Of a DNA stretch of 42,640 nucleotides, positions 29,566 through 39,696 are shown piece after piece. A model generated the notes under the pieces. It worked only from the letters and a program-made list of their open reading frames with translations, made no database searches and had not been told where the DNA came from. Each line of letters begins with the position of its first letter. The first letter of the stretch is position 1. Made by a program: the position numbers and the translations under genes. The stretch covers positions 1 to 42,640 of the forward strand of contig CAMBBO010000003.1 in assembly GCA_945862935.1 (NCBI GenBank). The letters run 5' to 3'. The stretch comes from Pseudorhodoplanes sinuspersici (GTDB taxonomy: Bacteria > Pseudomonadota > Alphaproteobacteria > Rhizobiales > Xanthobacteraceae).

Positions 29566-31116
29566 TTGGCAAAGCCTGCGACGCATAAGCCCCAGCGGAG
29601 CGGGGTTCCCGCATCCATTTCGAGCTGGATCGCGGACAATCCCTGCAACACCTTCGGGGTGTTCGCGATCCTGCATTTGCTGGTCTGGACCGCGCTCCCG
29701 AGCCTCCTCTACCCGAACCTGCCGCTCGACCTGATCGAGGCGCTGACCTATGGGCGCGAATGGCAACTTGGCTATGACAAGCTGCCGCCGTTGCCGTGGT
29801 GGCTGATCGAGATCGTGTACCGGGTGGCGGGGCACGACTTCGCCTATTACGCGCTGGCGCAGGTCGCGGTGCTTGCAGGCTTCGCGCTGGTCTGGGCGAT
29901 GGCGCGGCCAGTCGTAGGCCCGCAGGGGGCGCTCGCCTCCGTGCTCATTCTCGATGGGCTGCACTATTTCAATTACACCGCAGCGAAGTTCAACCATGAC
30001 GTGATCCAGCTTCCGTTCTGGGCACTTGCGGGATTTTCGCTTCATCGCGCGCTGCGCGGCGGTGGCCTCGTCTATTGGTGCCTGCTGGGCGCCGGGATCG
30101 GCGGGGCGCTGTGGGCGAAATACTTTGTGGCGATGCTCGCAATCCCGATTGCGCTCTTTCTCCTGCTCGACGCGGACGCACGAAAATCGCTCCTCACACC
30201 CGGCCCGTGGATCGCAGCACTTGTTGCACTCGCAATCATGGCGCCGCATTTGTGGTGGCTCGTCACCAACGATTTTCTTCCCTTCGCCTATGCGGCGGCG
30301 CGCGCAACACCCGCACGCGGAATCTTCGATCACATCTTGCATCCACTGACGTTCGCTGCGGGACAGGCGGGATTTCTTGTTCCCGCATTGCTGATCGCGC
30401 TGCCACTGTTCTGGCCGCGCGTGAAAATGAGCAAAGAAGCGAACGCAAAATCTTTCGATTTCCGCATCATCACGCTGCTCGCCTTCGGTCCAGCCGCTGC
30501 GGTCATCGCGCTTTCCGCATTGAGCGGGCGCGGCACAATTGCAATGTGGGGTTATCCGCTCTGGCTGTTCCTCGGATTGTGGATCGTGATGCTTGCGCAG
30601 CGCGCGACGCGGCAAAAACGATTGCCGCGCATCGCAGCAACCTGGGCGATTGTGTTCGCAGTGATGGCGGGCGCATTCATCGTCAATTACGCGGTGCTGC
30701 CGCGTTTCGATCATCGCTATCGCGCCGCGTTCTTTCCCGGCGAGGCGATGGCCCGCGAAATCTCGCAACGCTATCGCGCGGTGGCGCAGCGTCCGCTCAC
30801 TTACGTCATCAGTTCAATGTGGGAGGGCGGCAATGTCGGACATTACGCGCCGGAACGTCCGCGCGTTCTGATCGACGGACGGCCTGTGCGTGCGCCATGG
30901 ATCGACCTTGCGGACCTTCGCAGCAAGGGTGCTGTGATCGTGTGGACTGATGGCGATCTGAAAACGCTGCCGCTCGCCTACCGGCAATTCTCCGACCGCG
31001 CCGTGGTGCAGGAGCCGTTCGAGGTTCCGTTCCGCAGAGGCGAGCGCACACTGAGTGTTGGCTGGGCGGTGTTGCCGCCGCAGCCGAGTTTTGCAGCGAT
31101 TACGCCAGCGCCTTGA
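29566..31116 (+). CDS. GT39 (ArnT/RgtA-like) polyprenyl-phosphate-sugar glycosyltransferase, multi-TM
   Basis: 516 aa, TTG start; EALTYGREWQLGYDKLPPLPWWLIEI, LILDGLHYFNYTAAKFNHDVIQLPFWALAGFSLHRAL, multiple TM helices and C-terminal soluble domain. Confidence 0.85.
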   Translation: MAKPATHKPQRSGVPASISSWIADNPCNTFGVFAILHLLVWTALPSLLYPNLPLDLIEALTYGREWQLGYDKLPPLPWWLIEIVYRVAGHDFAYYALAQVAVLAGFALVWAMARPVVGPQGALASVLILDGLHYFNYTAAKFNHDVIQLPFWALAGFSLHRALRGGGLVYWCLLGAGIGGALWAKYFVAMLAIPIALFLLLDADARKSLLTPGPWIAALVALAIMAPHLWWLVTNDFLPFAYAAARATPARGIFDHILHPLTFAAGQAGFLVPALLIALPLFWPRVKMSKEANAKSFDFRIITLLAFGPAAAVIALSALSGRGTIAMWGYPLWLFLGLWIVMLAQRATRQKRLPRIAATWAIVFAVMAGAFIVNYAVLPRFDHRYRAAFFPGEAMAREISQRYRAVAQRPLTYVISSMWEGGNVGHYAPERPRVLIDGRPVRAPWIDLADLRSKGAVIVWTDGDLKTLPLAYRQFSDRAVVQEPFEVPFRRGERTLSVGWAVLPPQPSFAAITPAP

Positions 31117-32446
31117 TGATCTTGCCGACCTTGCCGACAATCTCATCAATCTGATCTTCGCTGACGATCAGCGGCGGCGAGAATGCGAGCGAGTCACCGA
31201 CCGCGCGGAACATGATGCCTTCCTCGTGGAAGCCGCGATCCATCGCCTCGAAGCCGAGCTTGCCGACCGCATCCGGCTTCGACGCAAGGTCGATGCCGCA
31301 GGTGAGGCCAACGCAGCGAATGTCGAGAACGCGCGGCAAGCCTTTCAGGCTCATCACCGCATCGTACCATTTCGGTTCGATCGCCTTGGTGCGTTCGAAT
31401 AGTTTTTCGTCACGATAGACGTCGAGCGTCGCAAGACCCGCAGCGCATGCGAGCGGGTGCGCCGAATAGGTGTAGCCGTGGAAAAATTCCACGACATGCT
31501 CCGGTCCGTGCATGAACGCATCGTGGATGCCCTTGCGCGCGATCACGCCGCCCATCGGCACCGAACCCGATGTGATGCCCTTGGCAAAGGTAATCATGTC
31601 GGGGATGACGCCGTAGCGTTCGGCAGCGAAAGCATGACCCAGACGCCCGAAGCCGGTGATGACTTCGTCGAAAATCAAAAGGATGCCGTACTTGTCGCAA
31701 ATCTGGCGCAGGCGCTTCAGGTATCCCTGCGGCGAAGGAAGCACCGCAGTCGAACCCGCCATCGGCTCGACAATCACGCCGGCAATCGTCGTATCGCCAT
31801 GCAAGCCAACCAGACGTTCGAGATCGTCCGCAAGATGCGCGCCCCATTCCGGCTCGCCCTTGGAGAAAGCCTGCTGCTCACGATTATAAGTGTGCGGCAG
31901 ATGATCGACGCCCGGCAGCATGGGGCCGAAAGCCTTGCGGTTGTTCGGCAGTCCGCCGACCGACATGCCGCCGAAGCCGACGCCGTGATAGCCGCGCTCG
32001 CGGCCAATGAAACGCGTGCGCGTGCCTTGTCCTTTGGCGACGAAATAGGCGAGCGCAATCTTCATCGCGGTGTCGGCGGCTTCCGAACCGGAATTACAGA
32101 AGAACACGTTGTCGAGATCGCCCGGCGCGAGTGCCGCGATGCGGCTCGCAAGCTCGAAGGCGCGCGGATGGCCGAACTGGAAGGTCGGCGCAAAGTCGAG
32201 CTCGGCCGCCTGCTTCTGGATCGCGGCAACTACGCTGTCGCGGTTATGGCCCGCATTGGCGCACCACAGACCCGCCGACGCGTCGATGATCGCCCTGCCC
32301 TCCGGGGTGAAATAATGCATGTCCTTAGCGCGCGCGACCATGCGCGGGCGCGCCTTGAAGGAACGATTGGCCGTAAACGGCATCCAGAAGGCTTGCAGAT
32401 CGTTCGGAACGGCGATGTTTTCCGCCGTGTTGGTGGCGCGGGCCAT
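31100..32446 (-). CDS. class III PLP aminotransferase (omega-amino acid/beta-alanine--pyruvate transaminase-like)
   Basis: 448 aa; FWMPFTANRSFK, FFCNSGSEAADTAMKIALAYF, GYHGVGFGGMSVGG, LLIFDEVITGFGRLG, ITFAKGITSGSVPMGGVI (PLP Lys). Confidence 0.92.
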   Translation of the reverse strand: MARATNTAENIAVPNDLQAFWMPFTANRSFKARPRMVARAKDMHYFTPEGRAIIDASAGLWCANAGHNRDSVVAAIQKQAAELDFAPTFQFGHPRAFELASRIAALAPGDLDNVFFCNSGSEAADTAMKIALAYFVAKGQGTRTRFIGRERGYHGVGFGGMSVGGLPNNRKAFGPMLPGVDHLPHTYNREQQAFSKGEPEWGAHLADDLERLVGLHGDTTIAGVIVEPMAGSTAVLPSPQGYLKRLRQICDKYGILLIFDEVITGFGRLGHAFAAERYGVIPDMITFAKGITSGSVPMGGVIARKGIHDAFMHGPEHVVEFFHGYTYSAHPLACAAGLATLDVYRDEKLFERTKAIEPKWYDAVMSLKGLPRVLDIRCVGLTCGIDLASKPDAVGKLGFEAMDRGFHEEGIMFRAVGDSLAFSPPLIVSEDQIDEIVGKVGKIIKALA

Positions 32447-32564
32447 TGTGGGAATCTCCGGTTGTTGGCGGCATTGAACGCCCGCAGGGCATCCGTAGCA
32501 AGGGTGCGCCTTGCCGCCTTTTCAGGCCCTTGCTACCACCGCGCGGCCTCATCACGGAAGACCA

Positions 32565-34193
32565 ATGGCCAAGCCCCAAAAACTGAAAGCGCGCCTGCCG
32601 CGCGGCCTCGCCGACCGCAGCCCGTCCGACATTGCCGCCACGCGCGCCATGCTGGAAAAAATCCGCGAGGTGTACGAGCGCTATGGCTTCGATCCGGTCG
32701 AGACACCGGCCATCGAATACACCGACGCGCTCGGCAAGTTTTTGCCGGATCAGGACCGGCCGAACGAAGGCGTGTTCTCGTTTCAGGATGACGACGAGCA
32801 GTGGTTGAGCCTGCGCTACGATTTGACCGCGCCTCTCGCGCGCTATGTCGCCGAGAATTACCAGAACCTCGCGCTGCCTTATCGCAGCTATCGCGAGGGC
32901 TATGTTTTCAGAAACGAAAAGCCGGGACCGGGACGGTTTCGGCAATTCATGCAATTCGATGCGGACACGGTTGGCTCCGCGTCGATGGCGGCGGATGCCG
33001 AGATCTGCATGATGGCCGCCGACACGATGGAGGCGCTGGGTTTTGCGCGCGGCGAATATGTTGTGAAGGTGAATAATCGGAAGGTGCTCGATGGTGTGAT
33101 GGACGGCGCGCAAATCCCCGCAGATAAACGCCTTACGGTTCTGCGCGCCATCGACAAGCTCGATCGTCTGGGAATTGATGGCGTTGTCCAATTACTCGGC
33201 AAAGGGCGCAAAGATGAAAGCGGAGATTTCACAAAAGGCGCAGAACTCAACTCGGAACAAATTAGAGCAATTGAAGAACTGCTAGGCCTCCAAAAGCTGG
33301 CGTACACTCCGCTCACCGACCTCGACTACGCAACAAAAATTTTCAAAACTCTCCATCGTGAAAAATATAAAGATGTTCCTGACGCGGAGATCAAAAAGCA
33401 GCTATCCGACTTGCGAGAAAACGGTCGGCAAACCCTTTTTGAAGGAGTGCTTGCCCTTGTTGAGCAAAATGCGCTCGTTGTCACGTCGAATGAAAAATTC
33501 CTGGAAGGGATTCGAGAACTAAAGGCCGTCAATGAGATAGTTCAAGGCTGCGGATATCTAAGTAATCAAATAAAGATCGACTTCACCGTCGTCCGCGGCC
33601 TCGAATATTACACCGGCCCGGTTTACGAGGTCGAACTGCTCATCGACACGAAAGACGAAAAAGGCCGCCCTGTCCGCTTCGGCTCGGTCGGCGGCGGCGG
33701 GCGCTACGATGGACTCGTATCGCGCTTTCGTGGCGAGCCCGTTCCCGCAACCGGATTCTCCATCGGCGTCTCCCGGTTGCAAGCTGCGCTTGCATTGATC
33801 GGCAAGCAGGACTCTCAACAGAAATTTGGCCCCGTTGTCGTCACGATTTTCGACAAAGAACGAATCGCGGATTATCAAAAGATCGTTGCGACGCTTCGCA
33901 ACGCAAATATCCGCGCCGAGCTTTATCTTGGAAATCCGAAGAACAATCTGGGTCAACAGATGAAATATGCCGACAAGCGAAACTCCCCCTGCGCCATCGT
34001 CCAGGGCTCGGACGAAAAGGCGAAGGGTGTTGTGCAGATCAAGGACCTGATCGCGGGCGCAAACCTGTCGGAGATCAAGGACCGCGAGGAATATCTCAAA
34101 CGTCAGGCCGAGTCGCAGCAGGAATGCCCCGAGGACGATCTCGTCGCGCGCGTGCGCGAGGTGCTGGCGCGCCACGGGGTCAAGACGGCGTAA
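32565..34193 (+). CDS. hisS: histidyl-tRNA synthetase (long form)
   Basis: 542 aa from [114 protein letters not shown]. Confidence 0.96.
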   Translation: MAKPQKLKARLPRGLADRSPSDIAATRAMLEKIREVYERYGFDPVETPAIEYTDALGKFLPDQDRPNEGVFSFQDDDEQWLSLRYDLTAPLARYVAENYQNLALPYRSYREGYVFRNEKPGPGRFRQFMQFDADTVGSASMAADAEICMMAADTMEALGFARGEYVVKVNNRKVLDGVMDGAQIPADKRLTVLRAIDKLDRLGIDGVVQLLGKGRKDESGDFTKGAELNSEQIRAIEELLGLQKLAYTPLTDLDYATKIFKTLHREKYKDVPDAEIKKQLSDLRENGRQTLFEGVLALVEQNALVVTSNEKFLEGIRELKAVNEIVQGCGYLSNQIKIDFTVVRGLEYYTGPVYEVELLIDTKDEKGRPVRFGSVGGGGRYDGLVSRFRGEPVPATGFSIGVSRLQAALALIGKQDSQQKFGPVVVTIFDKERIADYQKIVATLRNANIRAELYLGNPKNNLGQQMKYADKRNSPCAIVQGSDEKAKGVVQIKDLIAGANLSEIKDREEYLKRQAESQQECPEDDLVARVREVLARHGVKTA

Positions 34194-34347
34194 TCCCGCA
34201 AGCGTACTCGGACGCCTCGCCTGATGCGGCGTTACATTGCCTCGAAAGCAGGCATTAAAAGCGTCCGTCGAGGGCGGGATAGGGATTGAATCGCGCCGCG
34301 ACAATTCCGATTTTCGCTCACCTTCGCATTTGCCGGTTTTCCGCTCC

Positions 34348-35226
34348 ATGAAAATTCTCACCGTCCATCACGCGACGAGCTATCGCTACGCGCGCCCGGT
34401 CAAATTCGGCGAGCACCGGCTGATGCTGCGCCCGCGCGACAGCCACGACTTGCGCCTCGTCGATGCGGAATTGCGCGTATACCCGCCGGCAAACCTGCGC
34501 TGGGTTCATGACGTGTTCGGAAATTCGGTCGCGCTCGCGCAGTTCGAATATCCGGCAGCGGAGTTATCCATTGTCAGCATGCTGAAGCTCCAACGCTTCG
34601 CGCTGGCGCGTCCGGTCTTTCCGATTTCCGCCGAGGCCGAGCTTTATCCCTTCATTTATTCTGCAAGCGACCGCACCGATCTCGGCCGTTTGCTGGAGCG
34701 GCATCATCCCGACACGACGGGCCGCGTCGAGGCTTGGGCGCAAAGCTTCATCACCGAGCGCCCGATGCCGACACTCGTGCTGCTGCAATCTATGAATTCG
34801 GCGATCCGGCAGCAGATCGAATATCGCGAGCGGTACGAAGAAGGCACGCAGCCGCCAAACGAAACGCTGGAAAAACGAAGCGGCACCTGCCGCGATTTCG
34901 CATTGCTGCTGATCGAGGCCGCGCGCAGCCTCGGCTTCGCGGCGCGTTTCGTGTCCGGGTATCTCTACGATCCGGCGCTCGATGGCGGCACGTCGTCGAT
35001 GCAGGGCGCGGGCGCAACGCATGCTTGGGCGGACATCTATCTGCCCGGTGCTGGATGGGTAGAATACGATCCGACCAATGGATTGATCGCCGGAGAGAAT
35101 CTCATTCGCATCGCGGTGACGCGCGACCCGGCGCAAGCCATTCCAGTTTCAGGATCGTTCGCGGGAACAACTGCGGATTTTCAGGGGATGGATGTGTCGG
35201 TCAGCGTCACGGCGGAAATCGTGTAG
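34348..35226 (+). CDS. transglutaminase-like cysteine protease family protein
   Basis: Start MKILTVHHATSYRYARPVKFGEHRLMLRPRDSHDLRL; KRSGTCRDFALLLIEAARSLGFAARFVSGYLYDP, ATHAWADIYLPGAGWVEYDPTNG (C/H/D triad). Confidence 0.95.
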   Translation: MKILTVHHATSYRYARPVKFGEHRLMLRPRDSHDLRLVDAELRVYPPANLRWVHDVFGNSVALAQFEYPAAELSIVSMLKLQRFALARPVFPISAEAELYPFIYSASDRTDLGRLLERHHPDTTGRVEAWAQSFITERPMPTLVLLQSMNSAIRQQIEYRERYEEGTQPPNETLEKRSGTCRDFALLLIEAARSLGFAARFVSGYLYDPALDGGTSSMQGAGATHAWADIYLPGAGWVEYDPTNGLIAGENLIRIAVTRDPAQAIPVSGSFAGTTADFQGMDVSVSVTAEIV

Positions 35227-35232
35227 GCAGAA

Positions 35233-35703
35233 TTAAACTGCGACGACGCCGAACTCGCTGAAGGCCGTGCGATCACGCGAAGACTGGGCGATCGGATGTC
35301 CGAGAACCTGTTCGGCGGCATCGAATGAATCGGTCAGCGAAGCGAACGAAACCACCCGGTCGTTCTGAAAGCGCACGAAATGCGCGCACATGTAGCTGAT
35401 GAGCCGGCCGGTGCTGCGCTGGACCGCAGATATGCGTCCAAACACCGCCGCGCGGTCGCCGTCGATGAGGAAGTCGCGCGGGTCGAAGCCTCTGAATTCG
35501 AAAAGCTTGGGCAGGATGCGCCCATAGAGGTCGACCACCGCGTCCTTGCCGCGGCGATACCCGCAATACTCAAGAAGATCGACCGGGCCGGTGACCAACC
35601 ATTCCACGTCGTCATCGAGGAAAGACGCCATACGCTCTGCGTCTCGCGAGACGTAGGCGAGATAGAAGCCTTGCACGATGCTAGGCGACACAGGCTGGGT
35701 CAT
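35233..35703 (-). CDS. nuclear transport factor 2 / SnoaL-like family protein
   Basis: 156 aa; FYLAYVSRDAERMASFLDDDVEWLVTGPVDLLEYCGYRRGKDAVVDLY...AHFVRFQNDRVVSFASLTDSFDAAEQVLG. Confidence 0.85.
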   Translation of the reverse strand: MTQPVSPSIVQGFYLAYVSRDAERMASFLDDDVEWLVTGPVDLLEYCGYRRGKDAVVDLYGRILPKLFEFRGFDPRDFLIDGDRAAVFGRISAVQRSTGRLISYMCAHFVRFQNDRVVSFASLTDSFDAAEQVLGHPIAQSSRDRTAFSEFGVVAV

Positions 35704-35768
35704 GGCAGGGCGGTGTTCCCGTAGGGATGCTCATTTGGCCACCGATTGGTTAATTTTTCCTATCGTCG

Positions 35769-35784
35769 TTAACGGCGGGTTAAC
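35769..35784. promoter_or_regulatory. candidate CtrA binding site TTAA-N7-TTAAC
   Basis: TTAACGGCGGGTTAAC read directly in the divergent promoter region between the NTF2-like gene and hisZ. Confidence 0.5.
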
Positions 35785-35888
35785 GCTGCCCCTTGCGGTC
35801 TTCCCGCTGCCTGGCTCGCAAGCCCCGCCGCGCTTGCCGTCGAATCCTTAAACAAGCCGTGCTAAAGGGCGCGCGCAATTAAACGAAA

Positions 35889-37049
35889 ATGACGGCGTCA
35901 CCGATGCTACCGAAGTCCGACAATCAGAAGGCCGATGCGCGCGCGCTGGCGCTGGTCGCATCCTATGAGCGTGCCGGTTACGCGCGGGCGGAGCCTGCCG
36001 TGCTCCAGCCGGCCGAGCCGTTCCTCGATCTGTCGGGCGAAGACATCCGCAGCCGTATGTATCTCACGACGGATGCGGATGGACGCGAGCTTTGCCTTCG
36101 CCCGGACTTCACGATCGCTGTGTCGCGCGATTATCTCGCCTCAAAGCAGGCCGGGCAGACCGCTTCGTTCTGCTACAGCGGACCGATTTTTCGCCAGTTG
36201 AGCGACGGCGCGGGCGAAGTGCTGCAGGCTGGCGTTGAATCCTTCGGCCGGCGCGACATCGCTGCTGCCGATGCGGAATGTTTGTCACTCGGACTGGAAG
36301 CGACCGCGTTATTCGGCATCGAAACGCCCGTCATCCGCATGGGCGACGTCGGATTATTCGCAGCCTTGGTCACGGCGCTTAAACTTGCGCCCGCGTGGAA
36401 GCGCCGCCTCGTGAAAGATTTCAACCGCAAGGCCGATCTTGCGCGCGATCTCGATCAGCTCACGCTCGGCTCGATGAACGACCGGCGCGATTATCAGGGC
36501 GTGCTTGCCGCAATGGCAGGCTCCGATCCGAAAGCCGCACACGCGCTTGTCACGGATCTACTTTCGATCGCAGGGATCTCCGCAGTCGGCGGACGCAGCG
36601 TCGGCGAGATCGCAGACCGCTTCCTTGAACAGGCAGCACTCGGCTCGACCGCGTCGTTGCCGAAGGAGATGCGCGTGCTGATCGAACGTTTCCTCGGTGT
36701 CACAGGCGACCCGGACGAATGCGCCGCCCAACTGCGCGCGCTTGCGAAGGACGCCAAGATCGACCTCACCGACGCACTTGATCTGTTCGAAAGTCGCGTC
36801 GGCTTCATTGCCGCGCGCGGCGTGAAAGTGAACGGCATCGACTTCTCGGCGGCGTTCTCGAACGGCCTCGATTATTACACCGGCTTTGAATTCCGCCTGC
36901 ACGATCCGAAGGGCCGCATCGACACGCCTCTCGCGGCGGGCGGCCGCTATGACAATCTGCTGACGCGGCTTGGCAGCGCGACGCCGATCCCCGCCGTCGG
37001 GCTTGGCGTATGGATCGAACGCCTCGCTCTCGCAGGAGGCGCCAAATGA
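35889..37049 (+). CDS. hisZ: ATP phosphoribosyltransferase regulatory subunit
   Basis: 386 aa HisRS-like protein; [72 protein letters not shown] overlap with hisG. Confidence 0.93.
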   Translation: MTASPMLPKSDNQKADARALALVASYERAGYARAEPAVLQPAEPFLDLSGEDIRSRMYLTTDADGRELCLRPDFTIAVSRDYLASKQAGQTASFCYSGPIFRQLSDGAGEVLQAGVESFGRRDIAAADAECLSLGLEATALFGIETPVIRMGDVGLFAALVTALKLAPAWKRRLVKDFNRKADLARDLDQLTLGSMNDRRDYQGVLAAMAGSDPKAAHALVTDLLSIAGISAVGGRSVGEIADRFLEQAALGSTASLPKEMRVLIERFLGVTGDPDECAAQLRALAKDAKIDLTDALDLFESRVGFIAARGVKVNGIDFSAAFSNGLDYYTGFEFRLHDPKGRIDTPLAAGGRYDNLLTRLGSATPIPAVGLGVWIERLALAGGAK

Positions 37050-38017
37050 GCGCGCCATTCGTCATCGCGGTTCCGGCCAAGGGACGGCTGCAGGAAAACA
37101 CCGACGCGTTCTTTGCGCGTTCCGGCTTGCCGCTGGTGAAGCCGCGCGGCCAGCGCGAATATCGCGGCACGATTTCGGGCCTCGGCAATGTCGAGGTCGC
37201 GTATCTGTCGGCGGGCGACATCACGGCGCAGCTTGCGCAAGGTGCCGCGCATCTTGGTGTCACGGGGGAAGACCTCGTGCGCGAACTCATCCCCAATGCG
37301 GACAGCCGCGTGATCCTGCTCGACGGGCTGGGCTTCGGCTATGCCAACGTAGTGGTCGCGGTGCCGCAGGCGTGGATCGACGTGCGCAACATGTCCGATC
37401 TCGACGACGTCGCGACCGCGTTCCGCCTCAAGCACAACCGCAAGCTTCGGATTGCGACGAAATACGTCAACCTGACCCGGCATTTTTTCGCAAAACACGG
37501 CATCACCGATTACCGCATCGTCGAGAGCCTCGGCGCGACCGAAGGCGCGCCTGCGGCCGGTACGGCGGAGCTGATCGTGGACATCACGACGACCGGCGCG
37601 ACGCTTTCAGCCAACGCGCTGAAGATCGTCGAAGACGGCACAATGTTGCGTTCGCAGGCCAACCTTGTGGCCTCCCGCGCGGCGAAGTGGGACAGCGAAC
37701 AACTCGAAACCGCGCGGCTGATCCTCGACCGGATCGCGGCGCAACGGCGCGCGCGCGCCTATCGCGAAGTGCGAACGCGTTTCGCGGCATGCAACACCGC
37801 GCTGCTGGCGCAGGCCAAAGCCGCCTATGGCGTCGAAGCGCCGTTCGGCGGGCCGACTTCTTCGGGAATGCTGACGCTGCATTGTCCGCCGGATCAGGTG
37901 CACGCGCTGGCAAACTTCCTGCGCGAAAAGGGCGCCGAGGCGATTTCGGTCATCGGTCTCGATTACGTGTTCTCGCTCGACAATCCGCTATTCGCAAAGC
38001 TGAAAGCCGGATTGTAA
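37046..38017 (+). CDS. hisG: ATP phosphoribosyltransferase
   Basis: 323 aa; [82 protein letters not shown]. Confidence 0.95.
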   Translation: MSAPFVIAVPAKGRLQENTDAFFARSGLPLVKPRGQREYRGTISGLGNVEVAYLSAGDITAQLAQGAAHLGVTGEDLVRELIPNADSRVILLDGLGFGYANVVVAVPQAWIDVRNMSDLDDVATAFRLKHNRKLRIATKYVNLTRHFFAKHGITDYRIVESLGATEGAPAAGTAELIVDITTTGATLSANALKIVEDGTMLRSQANLVASRAAKWDSEQLETARLILDRIAAQRRARAYREVRTRFAACNTALLAQAKAAYGVEAPFGGPTSSGMLTLHCPPDQVHALANFLREKGAEAISVIGLDYVFSLDNPLFAKLKAGL

Positions 38018-38026
38018 CCGCGAGCC

Positions 38027-38539
38027 TTACCGGCGCGGACGGAACACGACGAAGTGCGACATCGAGAAATTGACGACGAAACCCGCGCCGATGGCGAGAA
38101 TTTTCGCGGCGACCACCGGCAAAAATCGCGACCCAATCAGGACCGTCGCGGTGTTGGCGATCCATCCGAGTACGCCTGAAGCAGCGAATGTGAGGTAAGC
38201 GCGCCATGTGAGCTTGCGCCCGGATTCGACGGCGAAAGTGACGTAGGAATTCATAACGTAAGAGCCGCTGACCGCGACCAGCCATGCAACGCCATTGGCT
38301 ATCACCAGCGCGATGTCGCCATCGGCAAATCCGGTGGACCGCGACAGCCCGGCAATTGCAGCCGTCACGCCCGGCACCGGGATGAGATGGCGCAGGGTCA
38401 GCAGGAACACGCCAAGATCGACCAGCGCATTCAGCACGCCAATCACGGCGAAGCTGACGGCCTTGAGGAGGAAAGCCTGCTTCCGGATGGCAGCAAGGCC
38501 GCGCCCGGCGAGGCTTTGTGACGTTGGGCTATTGTTCAT
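38027..38539 (-). CDS. GtrA family polyprenyl-linked sugar translocase-like membrane protein
   Basis: 170 aa, four predicted TM segments; FAVIGVLNALVDLGVFLLTL, NGVAWLVAVSGSYVMNSYVTFA, ILAIGAGFVVNFSMSHFVVFRPRR. Confidence 0.88.
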   Translation of the reverse strand: MNNSPTSQSLAGRGLAAIRKQAFLLKAVSFAVIGVLNALVDLGVFLLTLRHLIPVPGVTAAIAGLSRSTGFADGDIALVIANGVAWLVAVSGSYVMNSYVTFAVESGRKLTWRAYLTFAASGVLGWIANTATVLIGSRFLPVVAAKILAIGAGFVVNFSMSHFVVFRPRR

Positions 38540-38646
38540 CGCGGGCCTGTTAGCACGTCTCCCGGCGCCCGCCGAGGCTTTCCGGGGAATGGCGCTCGTG
38601 GGACAGCGCAGGGCTGTTGCGCTATAGATCGCGGCAAACAGGACGA

Positions 38647-39696
38647 ATGGTTGTGACCGGGAATACGGGGAAATTAGGTGGCCAAGCTGGTGGCGCGAAA
38701 ACGGGCGCAGCCGCCGGGCTGTCGGTCGTCGTGCCGTGCTTCAATGAAGCTGCGGGCCTGCCGGCTTTTCATCAGCGCCTGACGGACGCGCTGAAATCCG
38801 TCCGTGCCGCTCGCGGACTGAACAGCGAGATCGTCTATGTCGATGACGGCTCGCGGGACGAGACCTATGCCATCGCGAGCGCCCTGCCAGCCAACGGCAT
38901 CGACGTTCAGGTGATCGCGCTGTCGCGCAATTTCGGCAAGGAAGCCGCCCTGATGGCCGGGCTGCATCATGCCCGCAACGGCGCGGTCCTTTTCATGGAC
39001 GGCGACGGCCAGCATCCTCCGCAACTCATCGACACACTCGTGGAGCATTGGCTCGAGCGCGGCTATGACGTGGTTTACACCGCAAAGGCGCATCGTGACT
39101 CCGAGTCATGGCTGCGGCGTCTCGGCGTCAAATATTTCTACAAGCTCATCAACTGGCGCGCGCGCCAGGAAATACCGGAGGATGCCGGCGATTTCCGCCT
39201 GGTGTCGCCGCGCGCAGCGAACGCACTCCGTCAGCTTCCTGAGCGCAATCGCTTCTTCAAGGGGCTGGCAAGCTGGATCGGCTTCAAGCAGGTGCGGGTC
39301 GATTACGAGCCTGCGCCGCGCGCGCATGGCGCTTCGACATGGAATATGTCGTCGCTCATCGGACTATCGATCGAAGGACTGACGTCGTTCTCGGTCGCGC
39401 CGCTGCGGATCGCGAGCCTGCTCGGGCTCGTCATGGCAGGCGTCGCGCTCGTGTTCGGCGCATCAATCCTCTGGGAAACGGTGTTCTACGGAAAATCCGT
39501 ACCCGGCTATCCCTCCCTCGCGGTCGGCCTGATGGTGCTCGGCGGCGTGCAACTCATCATGATCGGCGTGGTCGGCGAATATGTCGGAAAGATTCTTTCC
39601 GAGCAGAAAGCGCGGCCGGTTTATTTCGTGGCCGAGCAAAGTCTGAAAAAAGCGGATGAAACGTCCGCCCCGACGCGGCAGACCGCAGCGGAATGA
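38647..39696 (+). CDS. DPM1-type family 2 glycosyltransferase (polyprenyl-phosphate sugar synthase)
   Basis: LSVVVPCFNEAAGLPAFHQRL, VYVDDGSRDETYAI, ALSRNFGKEAALMAGLHHARNGAVLFMDGDGQHPPQLID, DAGDFRLVSPRAANALRQLPERNRFFKGLASWIGFKQ, two C-terminal TM helices. Confidence 0.93.
   Translation: MVVTGNTGKLGGQAGGAKTGAAAGLSVVVPCFNEAAGLPAFHQRLTDALKSVRAARGLNSEIVYVDDGSRDETYAIASALPANGIDVQVIALSRNFGKEAALMAGLHHARNGAVLFMDGDGQHPPQLIDTLVEHWLERGYDVVYTAKAHRDSESWLRRLGVKYFYKLINWRARQEIPEDAGDFRLVSPRAANALRQLPERNRFFKGLASWIGFKQVRVDYEPAPRAHGASTWNMSSLIGLSIEGLTSFSVAPLRIASLLGLVMAGVALVFGASILWETVFYGKSVPGYPSLAVGLMVLGGVQLIMIGVVGEYVGKILSEQKARPVYFVAEQSLKKADETSAPTRQTAAE

Noticed and set aside
29509-30768. 419-aa minus-strand ORF
   Set aside because: Antisense to the GT39 gene; composition (Arg/Gln/His/Cys-rich) is that of a shadow ORF.
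31457-32791. 444-aa plus-strand ORF
   Set aside because: Antisense to the class III aminotransferase and overlapping the start of hisS; no coherent domain.
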